This document shows, piece after piece, positions 1 through 5,222 of a stretch of 5,222 nucleotides of DNA; the stretch's first letter is position 1; every line of letters begins with the position of its first letter. The notes under the pieces were generated by a model. That model had not been told where the DNA came from, searched no databases, and was given only the letters and a program-made list of their open reading frames with translations. This stretch comes from Candidatus Odyssella thessalonicensis (GTDB taxonomy: Bacteria > Pseudomonadota > Alphaproteobacteria > Bin65): NCBI GenBank assembly GCA_005240015.1, contig SBBV01000583.1, positions 1-5,222 of the forward strand, read 5' to 3'. The position numbers and the translations under genes are program-made.

Positions 1-436
1 GGCGCGCGCGCATGCCGAGCGCCTCGGCCGAGATCGCGATGGTGAAGAAGATTCGCCGCGGCTCGGCATGGCCGGCGATGGTGTCGATCTCGCGCGCCGA
101 AAGCCGCGCGTTCACGAGCATCGGCCAGGCGTCGAGCGCGCTCGCGGCGAAGAAGACGAGGCCGGCGGCGATGCAATTCTCGTTGACGATCATCACGCGG
201 TCGCCGGCGCGAACGCCCAACGCAGCCAAGGCCTTGGCTGCATCCTCGACCGCCGCCGCGAACGCGTCGTATGTGACGGATATGCCCGACGACTCGGACA
301 TCGCGATCTGGTTGGGCCAGCGCTGGGCGCCGCGGCGCACGAGATCGATGAGGCGCTCCGGCAGCTCGGCCAGCACCTCGGCCAAAGTCTCGAGCGGCGC
401 CGGCGCCGCGATGGTCTGTGCCGCAGCGCCGGCCAT
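1..436 (-). CDS. AMP-forming acyl-CoA synthetase/ligase, N-terminal part (runs off the window)
   Basis: Reading the minus strand from an ATG at 436 gives 145 codons that stay open to the window edge, so only the N-terminal quarter or so of a ~500-residue enzyme is present. Class I adenylate-forming enzymes activate a carboxylic acid with ATP and transfer it to CoA. Seen here: the opening helix and 'RWPNQIAM' (about residues 30-46), a 'TYDAF' segment (55-59), 'LGVRAGDRVMIVNEN' (73-87), a helix rich in Phe and Ala (91-105), and 'LVNARLSAREID' (107-118), which matches the usual 'lNpRLt..Ei' block of acyl-CoA ligases. The ATP-binding P-loop and the substrate pocket lie outside the window, so the substrate cannot be inferred. 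The start is 9 bases after the bioY stop, with no clear Shine-Dalgarno sequence of its own, so translation is probably coupled to bioY. Family is confident; specificity is unknown. Confidence 0.85.
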   Translation of the reverse strand, partial: MAGAAAQTIAAPAPLETLAEVLAELPERLIDLVRRGAQRWPNQIAMSESSGISVTYDAFAAAVEDAAKALAALGVRAGDRVMIVNENCIAAGLVFFAASALDAWPMLVNARLSAREIDTIAGHAEPRRIFFTIAISAEALGMRAR

Positions 437-445
437 GGGGCGGGG

Positions 446-1036
446 TCAGCCGCGCGCGCGGCCGATCAGCCACCACGCGCCGGGCAAGACCAGCGCCGCC
501 AGCGCGATCTTGACCGCGTCGCCGATCAGGAACGGCATCATGCCGGCCGCGATCGCCTTCTCGGTGCCGATCAGCGCGGCGAGCCAGGCCACGCCCGGAA
601 TGTAGATGAGCGCCATGCCGATCGTCATCGCCACGATGGTGGAAAGGATGTTGCGGTCCCAGCCGCGCTCGGCGAGCCAGCCGACCGCGCCGGCCGCGAG
701 CGCGAAGCCGAAGATGTAGCCCGCGGTCGGGCCCGAGAGATGGATCGCCCCGCCCTTCATGCCGGCGAAGACCGGCAGGCCGAGCGCGCCCTCGGCGATG
801 TAGAGCACCAGCGTCGCGAAGCCGAGCCGCGCGCCGTAGGCGGCGCCGATCACGATGACGGCGAAGGGCTGCATCGTCATCGGCACCGGATACATCGGCA
901 CGTGGATCTGCGCCGAGATCGCCACCAGCGCGCTGCCGACGAGCGCCAGCAGCACGGCGCGCAGCGCGTTCACACCGGCCTCCGCTCGGGCGGGCCAGAC
1001 CGTGGCGGCAAGCGTCTTGGTGGCCTTGAGCTGCAT
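446..1036 (-). CDS. bioY: Biotin transporter BioY (ECF substrate-binding S component)
   Basis: This 196-residue, strongly hydrophobic protein has the normal BioY length and about six predicted membrane helices (roughly residues 24-42, 56-68, 70-88, 102-120, 130-155 and 168-192). Family signatures visible are 'PVPMTMQPFAV' (50-60), 'GLPVFAG' (86-92), 'SGPTAGYIFGF' (101-111, close to the usual GPTgGYl.GF) and 'PFLIGDAVKIALAA' (168-181), with the conserved Asp173 and Lys176. BioY is the inner-membrane S component that binds biotin, working alone or with an energising EcfT/ATPase pair. No bioM or bioN is in this window. The ATG at 1036 is preceded by a purine-rich 'GAAGGGG' about 6 bases upstream, which supports this start. 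It is the first gene of a likely two-gene operon with the acyl-CoA ligase. No obvious BioR-type operator was seen upstream. Confidence 0.95.
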   Translation of the reverse strand: MQLKATKTLAATVWPARAEAGVNALRAVLLALVGSALVAISAQIHVPMYPVPMTMQPFAVIVIGAAYGARLGFATLVLYIAEGALGLPVFAGMKGGAIHLSGPTAGYIFGFALAAGAVGWLAERGWDRNILSTIVAMTIGMALIYIPGVAWLAALIGTEKAIAAGMMPFLIGDAVKIALAALVLPGAWWLIGRARG

Positions 1037-1053
1037 CGCGCGATCCCCTTCTC
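1024..1053 (-). promoter_or_regulatory. bioY ribosome-binding region
   Basis: On the minus strand the sequence just before the bioY ATG reads 'GAGAAGGGGATCGCGCG', a good purine-rich Shine-Dalgarno stretch at suitable spacing. It supports the ATG at 1036 as the start. A second purine run, 'AGAAGAAGGGC', lies about 20 bases further upstream. Confidence 0.55.
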
Positions 1054-1102
1054 TCGGTTTGCCCTTCTTCTAGCCGGGCCGGCTGAAGCGGACAACATCA
1101 GG

Positions 1103-1112
1103 ATCACGTGAT
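1103..1112. promoter_or_regulatory. Perfect 10-base palindrome upstream of bioY (possible operator)
   Basis: ATCACGTGAT is a perfect palindrome about 67 bases upstream of the bioY start. An alternative spaced reading is CATCA-N8-TGATG (1096-1113). It could be a repressor site for the bioY operon, but it does not resemble the BioR consensus I remember (TTATCTATAA-like) and may be chance. No clear -35/-10 pair could be assigned. Confidence 0.2.
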
Positions 1113-1127
1113 GGTCGCGGAGAGCAG

Positions 1128-1303
1128 GGACCTCTCCTCTCCTGCGCGCGGGGGAGGTCGGAAGGGGGCCAATCGGGCACGCTGCTTGGGCGGACTCGCC
1201 CCACCCGTCCCGGACGGCCCGCCAAAGGCGGGCCTTACAGCCGAATCGCGCAAGTGCGCGATTCGCCAGAAGCTCGGGCTTTGCCCGAGCGTCCGCAAGC
1301 GGG
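1128..1303. repeat. Cluster of intergenic hairpins (palindrome mosaic)
   Basis: The gap between the divergent genes contains consecutive stem-loops. An imperfect 9-base stem is 1129-1137 with 1151-1159 (one G-T pair). GGCCCGCC with loop AAA is at 1216-1234. An 11-base perfect stem is 1242-1252 with 1255-1265. GCTCGGGC with loop TTT is at 1272-1290. A small CCGC/GCGG stem is at 1293-1302. None is followed by a T-run, so they are not classic intrinsic terminators. The pattern resembles the dispersed palindromic repeats of alphaproteobacterial intergenic DNA, although a structured RNA cannot be excluded. Open frames across this stretch look like read-through of repeat sequence rather than genes. 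Confidence 0.6.
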
Positions 1304-1399
1304 GCGGGAGACAGGGCCCGCATGGGGCCGATGCTCTTTGCCGCCTTGTATCGGCTCGAATTCCCATTAGGTTCTCGGGCGGCCTCAACCGAGCGAGCC

Positions 1400-2116
1400 A
1401 TGACCGAGCTCCTGTCCGCCCCGCCCGAAGGAAAGAAGACGCGCGATGGCGATCCCGCGCATTTCCGCCACCCCACCTATTTCATGAATTTCGACGACGC
1501 GTCGGTGCGCGACTTCGCCGCCGACCGCGTGCGCGGCGCCAAGACCGACATCGAGAAGGCGGTCCGCCTCTTCTATGCGGTGCGCGACGAGATCCGCTAC
1601 GACCCCTACTCGCTGCGCTACGGGCCGGAATTCTACCGCGCCAGCCACACGCTCGAGAAAAGAGTCGGCTGGTGCGTGCCGAAAGGCGTGCTGATGACCT
1701 CGCTCTGCCGCAGCGCGGGCCTGTCCGCGCGGCCCGGCTACGCCGATGTGCGCAACCACCTCACCTCGCCGCGTCTGCGCGAGCTGATGGGCACCGACAT
1801 CTTCTCCTATCACGGCTATGTCGAGATCTGGCTGGGCGGCCGCTGGGTCAAAGCCACGCCGGTATTCGACAAGGCGCTGTGCCAGCGCTTCCGCGTCGTG
1901 CCGCAGGAGTTCGACGGCGGCCAGGATTCGCTGTTCCAGCAATACGACGCCGACGGCCGCCGCCACATGGAGTATGTGAAGGACCACGGGGCCTACGATG
2001 ATCTCCCGCTCAAGGAGATCATGGACGATTTCGCCTGGCGCTATCCCAAATACACCGAGCGCCAGAAGCAGGGCCAGTTGAAGGGCGATTTCGCCGCCGA
2101 GGCGAAGCCGGTTTAG
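1400..2116 (+). CDS. Transglutaminase-like (papain-fold) domain protein
   Basis: The protein has 238 residues from the chosen ATG at 1400. A transglutaminase-like core runs from about residue 48 to 160. It has a helix 'IEKAVRLFYAVRDEIRYDP' (51-69), the catalytic-cysteine segment 'VGWCVPKGVLMTSLCRSAG' (Cys92, helix start), 'SYHGYVEIWLGGRWVKATP' with His138, and 'VFDKAL' with Asp157. This is a complete Cys-His-Asp triad in the expected order. Bacterial members act as peptidases, amidases or cross-linking enzymes, and the substrate here is unknown. There is no signal peptide, so it is probably cytoplasmic. An in-frame ATG at 1322 would add 26 residues, but that stretch directly abuts the hairpin repeat and lacks family character. 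The start at 1400 has only a weak 'GAGCGAG' upstream, so the start is moderately sure. The last ~80 residues are charged and Gln/Lys-rich with no recognised motif. It is in line with the Fe-S gene but separated from it by an inverted repeat. Confidence 0.85.
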   Translation: MTELLSAPPEGKKTRDGDPAHFRHPTYFMNFDDASVRDFAADRVRGAKTDIEKAVRLFYAVRDEIRYDPYSLRYGPEFYRASHTLEKRVGWCVPKGVLMTSLCRSAGLSARPGYADVRNHLTSPRLRELMGTDIFSYHGYVEIWLGGRWVKATPVFDKALCQRFRVVPQEFDGGQDSLFQQYDADGRRHMEYVKDHGAYDDLPLKEIMDDFAWRYPKYTERQKQGQLKGDFAAEAKPV

Positions 2117-2141
2117 CTGCCAACGCCGGCACGATCGCTGC

Positions 2142-2262
2142 CGTCATCCTGAGCGAAGCGAAGGAGCTGGGACCGCGCGCCTCCAGGCGCGCCCTTGTCC
2201 CCGCCGCCGAGAAGAGCGCGGCTGGAGCCGCGCGGTCCCATTTCGCATCGCGCAGGATGACG
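2142..2262. repeat. 121-base intergenic inverted repeat (palindromic element)
   Basis: The outer arms begin CGTCATCCTG and end CAGGATGACG, and the two ~48-base arms pair with few mismatches. They share 'gtcatcctg.gcga.gcgaa', then 'tgggaccgcgcg' and 'ctccag'. Each arm also folds alone into a perfect 8-base hairpin: GCGCGCCT with loop CC (2175-2192) and GCGCGGCT with loop GG (2216-2233). There is no coding potential. I recall the opening 'gtcatcctgagcgaagcgaagga' motif as dispersed in many Alphaproteobacteria, so this is probably a genomic repeat rather than a gene-specific site. It occupies most of the gap between the transglutaminase-like gene and the Fe-S gene, and when transcribed would form a strong stem that could end or attenuate transcripts. 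Confidence 0.75.
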
Positions 2263-2291
2263 CGCAACTTACGGCGCTGTAAAACGGCGCG

Positions 2292-3644
2292 ATGCAGACG
2301 GCCTTCACCGAGGCGCAGCTGAAGCGGCCCGCAATCGCCGATGCGGCGGCGATCCTCAAAGACTGCGTGCATTACGGCTTCTGCACGGCGGTGTGCCCCA
2401 CCTATGTGCTGCTGCGCGACGAGAACGACGCGCCGCGCGGGCGCATCGACCTCATCCGCGCGATGCTCGAGAAGGGCACAGCACCCGACGCCAAGACCGT
2501 CGGCCATATCGACCGCTGCCTCTCTTGCAATTCCTGCATGACGACCTGCGCGGCCAAGGTCGATTTCATGCACCTCGCCGATATCGGCCGGGCCTATATC
2601 GAGAAGCATTACCGCCGCCCGCTCGGCGACCGCCTGCTGCGCGCGCTGCTGGCGCGCGTGCTGACGCGGCCCGGCCGCTTCCGCGCCGCGGTGCGCGCGG
2701 CCAGGCTCGCGCGCCCGATCGCGCGCCTGCTGCCCGGGCGCCTGCGCAAGCTCGTCACGCTCGTGCCGCCGCGATTGCCGCCCGCGCGCCACGAAGTCCG
2801 CGCCGGCACCTATCCGGCCGAAGGCGAGCGCAAGCTGCGCGTGGCGCTGCTCGCCGGCTGCGTGCAGCAGGCGCTGGCGCCGGGTATCAATGCCGCGACG
2901 ATCCGCCTGCTCACGCGCTACGGCTGCGACGTCGTCGTCACCGACGGCTGCTGCGGCGCGCTGCCGCTGCACATGGGAAAGGAGGATCAAGCGAAGGCGC
3001 TCGCGCGTGCCGCGATCGGCGCCTGGACCGGCGCCGAAGCGGAGGGCCGCATCGATCATGTCGTCGTCAACGCGTCAGGCTGCGGGACAACGATCAAGGA
3101 CTACGGCAAGCTCTTCAAGCACGATGCCGGCATGGCCGCGCCCGCGCGCGCGATCGCCTCGTGCGCGCTCGACGTCACGGAGTTGCTGCAGCGCATCGGC
3201 CTGAAGCAACCAGCGCGGAAGATTCCGCTCGCCGTCGCCTATCACGACGCCTGCTCGCTGCAGCACGCGCAGAAAGTGATCGAGCCGCCGCGCGACTTGC
3301 TGCGCGCCGCCGGCTTCCGCGTGCTCGACGTGCCCGAGCGCCATTTCTGCTGCGGCTCGGCCGGCACCTACAACCTGCTGCAGCCCGAGATCGCGGCACA
3401 GCTCGGAAGGCGCAAAGCCGGACACATCGAAAGCACGGGCGCTGCCGTGATCGCCGCCGGCAATCTCGGCTGCATGACCCAGATCAGCCTCTACAGCGGC
3501 CTCCCCAGCGTGCACACGGTCGAGCTGCTCGACTGGGCGACCGGTGGCCCGCTGCCGGAGGCGCTCGAGGGTGTGAAGCTGCCTGAGCCGGAGAGCGAAC
3601 AGGCGCCGGCCGCAGCGCCCGCAGACGCAAATGCGATTTGGTAG
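2292..3644 (+). CDS. GlcF-like Fe-S subunit of a flavin-dependent dehydrogenase (glycolate oxidase Fe-S subunit family)
   Basis: The 450-residue protein has the GlcF layout. Two N-terminal ferredoxin motifs come first: residues 25-36 'CVHYGFCTAVCP' and 76-86 'CLSCNSCMTTC'. Two cysteine-rich CCG domains follow: Cys190, 'DGCCGALPLHMG' (Cys220/221) and 'NASGCG' (Cys264), then 'HDACSLQH' (Cys321), 'FCCGSAGTY' (Cys353/354) and 'NLGC' (Cys394). GlcF-type proteins carry electrons from a flavoprotein subunit to the membrane quinone pool. The first motif is odd: Tyr28 replaces the usual second Cys (CVHCGFC), leaving three cysteines. The second motif ends 'CAAKV' instead of the usual 'CPSGV'. The C-terminal ~20 residues are Pro/Ala/Glu-rich. 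The start is firm because an in-frame TAA at 2280-2282 lies just upstream and 'MQTAF' matches GlcF N-termini; the Shine-Dalgarno is weak. No GlcD or GlcE is visible, and the next gene is a VAO-type flavoprotein, so glycolate is not a safe substrate call. Confidence 0.88.
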   Translation: MQTAFTEAQLKRPAIADAAAILKDCVHYGFCTAVCPTYVLLRDENDAPRGRIDLIRAMLEKGTAPDAKTVGHIDRCLSCNSCMTTCAAKVDFMHLADIGRAYIEKHYRRPLGDRLLRALLARVLTRPGRFRAAVRAARLARPIARLLPGRLRKLVTLVPPRLPPARHEVRAGTYPAEGERKLRVALLAGCVQQALAPGINAATIRLLTRYGCDVVVTDGCCGALPLHMGKEDQAKALARAAIGAWTGAEAEGRIDHVVVNASGCGTTIKDYGKLFKHDAGMAAPARAIASCALDVTELLQRIGLKQPARKIPLAVAYHDACSLQHAQKVIEPPRDLLRAAGFRVLDVPERHFCCGSAGTYNLLQPEIAAQLGRRKAGHIESTGAAVIAAGNLGCMTQISLYSGLPSVHTVELLDWATGGPLPEALEGVKLPEPESEQAPAAAPADANAIW

Positions 3645-3645
3645 G

Positions 3646-3787
3646 ACAATCCAACCCTGTCGTCCCCGCCAAAGCGGGGACCCATGCCTCCGCCCGTAAA
3701 GCGCGCGAACGCCTCGCACATGGCACGGCCGCGTGGGTCCCCGCTTTCGCGACGCTTTCGCGGGGACGACAACATTGTAAGGATTGT
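3646..3787. repeat. Long intergenic inverted repeat with an internal 10-base duplication
   Basis: The left arm (about 3646-3684) and right arm (about 3734-3787) are inverted copies. ACAATCC pairs with GGATTGT, TGTCGTCCCCGC (3658-3669) with the GCGGGGACGACA ending at 3771, and AAAGCGGGGACCCA (3671-3684) with TGGGTCCCCGCTTT (3734-3747). The right arm contains CGCTTTCGCG twice in tandem (3742-3751 and 3753-3762), making it about 11 bases longer. The ~50-base centre is not palindromic. The core is a repeat I recall as common in alphaproteobacterial intergenic DNA. The left arm starts immediately after the Fe-S gene stop, so the element may act as a transcript end or an RNA-stabilising stem between the two genes. 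A small direct repeat ATTGTA occurs at 3774 and 3783. Confidence 0.7.
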
Positions 3788-3800
3788 ACAGTTGAGTGAG

Positions 3801-3812
3801 ACGGAGCGGGAT
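3801..3812 (+). promoter_or_regulatory. Ribosome-binding site of the flavoprotein gene
   Basis: GGAG at 3803-3806 ends 6 bases before the ATG at 3813. It is the best Shine-Dalgarno match among the plus-strand genes and decides this start. Confidence 0.6.
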
Positions 3813-5222
3813 ATGTCGAACGGAAACCTCACCGCCTTCTTGAAAGACTGCGAGCGCGCGCTCGGGGCCGAGAACGTCACGCTCGTCGAGGAGACGATCA
3901 AGCGCTACGGCGAGCACACGCTGCCGGCGCCGGACCGGCGGCCGGGCGCGGTGGTCTATCCGGGCTCGACGGCCGAGGTGCAGGCGGTGGTGCGCGCCGC
4001 CAACGCGCATCGCGTGCCGATCTTCCCGATCAGCACCGGCAACAACATGGGGCTCGGCACGCGCGCGCCGGTGGCCGCGGGCCAGGTCGTCGTCGATCTC
4101 GGCAAGCGCATGAACCGCATCCTCGAGATCGACGAGGTGCTCGGCTTCGCCGCGGTCGAGCCCGGCGTCTCGTTCCAGATGATGGCCGACGAGCTCATGC
4201 GCCGCGGCGGCCGCTACATCATCTCGACCACCTCGGGCCCGCCCCAGGGCGGCATGCTCGGCAACGCGCTCGACAAGGGCGCCGGCTACGGGCCGATGTT
4301 CGACCATTTCGGCTTCAGCTGCGGCATGGAGATCGTGCTCGGCAACGGCGAGGTGATCCGCACCGGCGACGGCAGCATCGATCATCCCAACGCGCCCAAC
4401 TGGCACGTCTCGAAATACAGCTTCGGCCCGATCCTGGACGGGCTCTTCGCGCAGTCGAATTTCGGCATCGTCACGCGCATGGGCATCTGGCTGATGCCGA
4501 AACCGCCGGCGGTGCGCTCGTTCCACTTCGCATTCCCCGACGACGACGATCTCGAAGCGATCATCGAGCTCTGCCGACCCTTGAAGCTCGCGAATTTCGT
4601 GCCGACGCTGTTCCGCGTCAGCAACGACCTCTACCTGATCGGCACCGAGGACGTTTACCCCGACTACGAGAAGACCCAAGGCAAGACCAGCATCACCGAT
4701 GCGCAGCGGAAGGCGCTTCAGGCCAAGCACGGTGTCGGCGCCTGGAACGTCTCGGGCGCGTTTTACGGGCCGTCGATGGAAGCGATGGAGCCGCAGATCA
4801 GCCGCGTGAAGCAACTCTTCCTGCAGTCGGGCAAGGCCAGGTACATCCCGCACGAGGAGGCGCTCCAAAAGCCGCCGCTCAAGATCGCGATCGACAGCTT
4901 CTCGGGGGTGCCGACGCATGGCGAACTGGGCCTGCTCAAGTGGCGGCCGGGCGGCGGAAATAGCTGGTGCCCGCCGGGGACGCCGATGGTCGGCAAGATC
5001 GCGCAGAAGTTCCACAAGGTGGCGCGCGCGATCTACGAGAAGAACGGCCTCGACTACACGATCATGAACGTGTGCGGCGGCCGTTTCGCGCGCGGCCTGC
5101 ACGTGATCTCGTTCAATCGCGAAAGCGAGGACGAGCGCCGCCGCGCCGATCTCACCTACAGAGAACTCGCCGACGCGTTCGCGGCCGAAGGCGTCTCCGT
5201 CGGCCGATCGCCCACCGATTAC
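3813..5222 (+). CDS. FAD-binding oxidoreductase of the vanillyl-alcohol oxidase / 4-cresol dehydrogenase family (C-terminus outside window)
   Basis: The frame is open from ATG 3813 through 470 codons to the window end; the family is about 520-560 residues, so roughly the last 50-60 are missing. A PCMH-type FAD domain (about 44-225) shows 'VVYPGSTAEVQAVVRAAN' (47-64), 'PISTGNNMGLG' (72-82), 'AVEPGVSF' (114-121), 'GGMLGNALDKGAGYGP' (146-161) and 'QSNFGIVTRMGIWLMPKP' (214-231). The cap domain shows 'GAWNVSGAFYGP' (309-320), 'FSGVPTHGELGLLKWRPGGG' (363-382) and 'NGLDY' (411-415). By manual alignment to remembered 4-cresol dehydrogenase (PchF) and VAO sequences, the phenol-binding tyrosines are replaced (Leu81 for Tyr95, Gly464 for Tyr473), while Arg465 is kept. 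The covalent-FAD residues are absent (Leu375 for PchF Tyr384; Asn383 for VAO His422). Substrate is therefore unknown and FAD is probably non-covalent. No signal peptide. The GlcF-like gene upstream is the likely electron-acceptor partner. Whether the two share one transcript is unclear, given the repeat between them. Confidence 0.88.
   Translation, partial: MSNGNLTAFLKDCERALGAENVTLVEETIKRYGEHTLPAPDRRPGAVVYPGSTAEVQAVVRAANAHRVPIFPISTGNNMGLGTRAPVAAGQVVVDLGKRMNRILEIDEVLGFAAVEPGVSFQMMADELMRRGGRYIISTTSGPPQGGMLGNALDKGAGYGPMFDHFGFSCGMEIVLGNGEVIRTGDGSIDHPNAPNWHVSKYSFGPILDGLFAQSNFGIVTRMGIWLMPKPPAVRSFHFAFPDDDDLEAIIELCRPLKLANFVPTLFRVSNDLYLIGTEDVYPDYEKTQGKTSITDAQRKALQAKHGVGAWNVSGAFYGPSMEAMEPQISRVKQLFLQSGKARYIPHEEALQKPPLKIAIDSFSGVPTHGELGLLKWRPGGGNSWCPPGTPMVGKIAQKFHKVARAIYEKNGLDYTIMNVCGGRFARGLHVISFNRESEDERRRADLTYRELADAFAAEGVSVGRSPTDY

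Noticed and set aside
68..1111. 347-codon plus-strand open frame
   Set aside because: It is antisense to bioY and the acyl-CoA ligase, both of which have clear family motifs.
1216..1290. Hairpins as intrinsic terminators
   Set aside because: No T-run follows the stems on either strand.
1128..1303. CRISPR array
   Set aside because: The hairpins differ in sequence and there are no regularly spaced direct repeats.
1322..1399. Upstream ATG extending the transglutaminase-like protein by 26 residues
   Set aside because: The stretch abuts the hairpin repeat and shows no family similarity. The ATG at 1400 gives a more natural N-terminus, though the longer form cannot be fully excluded.
1108..2001. 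297-codon plus-strand open frame
   Set aside because: It begins in the hairpin cluster and overlaps the transglutaminase-like gene in another frame; the catalytic motifs are only in the other frame.
2019..3059. 346-codon minus-strand open frame
   Set aside because: It spans the end of one gene, a palindromic repeat and the start of another on the opposite strand, and is an Arg/Ala/Gly-rich shadow.
2393..3586. 397-codon plus-strand open frame inside the Fe-S gene
   Set aside because: It is a +2 shadow of the clearly homologous GlcF-like frame, Arg/Ala-rich with no family features.
2292..3644. Firm glcF assignment
   Set aside because: The first cluster motif is altered, no glcD or glcE is visible and the neighbour is VAO-type, so only the family is claimed.
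3774..3788. ATTGTA direct repeat and TTGTAA-like box as a promoter
   Set aside because: No convincing -10 partner at proper spacing; six-base repeats of this kind can arise by chance.
3075..5102. 675-codon open frame on the minus strand
   Set aside because: It lies antisense to the Fe-S and flavoprotein genes and reads straight through the inverted repeat. Its composition (Arg/Ala/His/Asp-rich) is typical of the antisense of GC-rich genes, and it has no recognisable motif.

Overview
The window is very GC-rich with dense GC-ending codons, and it is built in a way typical of Alphaproteobacteria. It has a BioY-type biotin transporter, a GlcF-like Fe-S protein, and gaps filled by the 'gtcatcctgagcgaagc' and 'gtcgtccccgc..aaagcggggac' palindromic repeats. 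I recall both repeats as dispersed in many alphaproteobacterial genomes. The genus cannot be fixed from sequence alone; a Rhizobiales or Rhodospirillales/Reyranella-like bacterium would fit.

Layout. Positions 1-1036 hold a minus-strand pair: bioY (446-1036), followed 9 bases later by the start of an AMP-forming acyl-CoA ligase that leaves the window at position 1. Positions 1037-1399 are a divergent gap with a short perfect palindrome and a cluster of at least five small hairpins. The rest is plus strand: a small transglutaminase-like protein (about 1400-2116), a 121-base inverted repeat (2142-2262), a GlcF-like two-cluster Fe-S protein (2292-3644), a second long inverted repeat (3646-3787), and a flavoprotein of the vanillyl-alcohol oxidase / 4-cresol dehydrogenase family (3813 to the window end, still open after 470 codons).

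How the genes may work together. BioY would import biotin; the reason for the linked acyl-CoA ligase is unclear. The Fe-S protein and the flavoprotein look like an electron-transfer pair: the flavoprotein would oxidise a small organic substrate and the GlcF-like protein would pass electrons towards the quinone pool. This would replace the cytochrome c partner of 4-cresol dehydrogenase and the GlcD/GlcE partners of glycolate oxidase.

The most interesting point is that both halves are unusual. By manual alignment to remembered reference sequences, the flavoprotein lacks two of the three phenol-binding residues (the two tyrosines) and both residues known to bind FAD covalently in this family. 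The GlcF-like protein has tyrosine in place of the second cysteine of its first 4Fe-4S motif. Together they suggest a dehydrogenase whose substrate is not a p-alkylphenol. This is inference and needs alignments and wider gene context.
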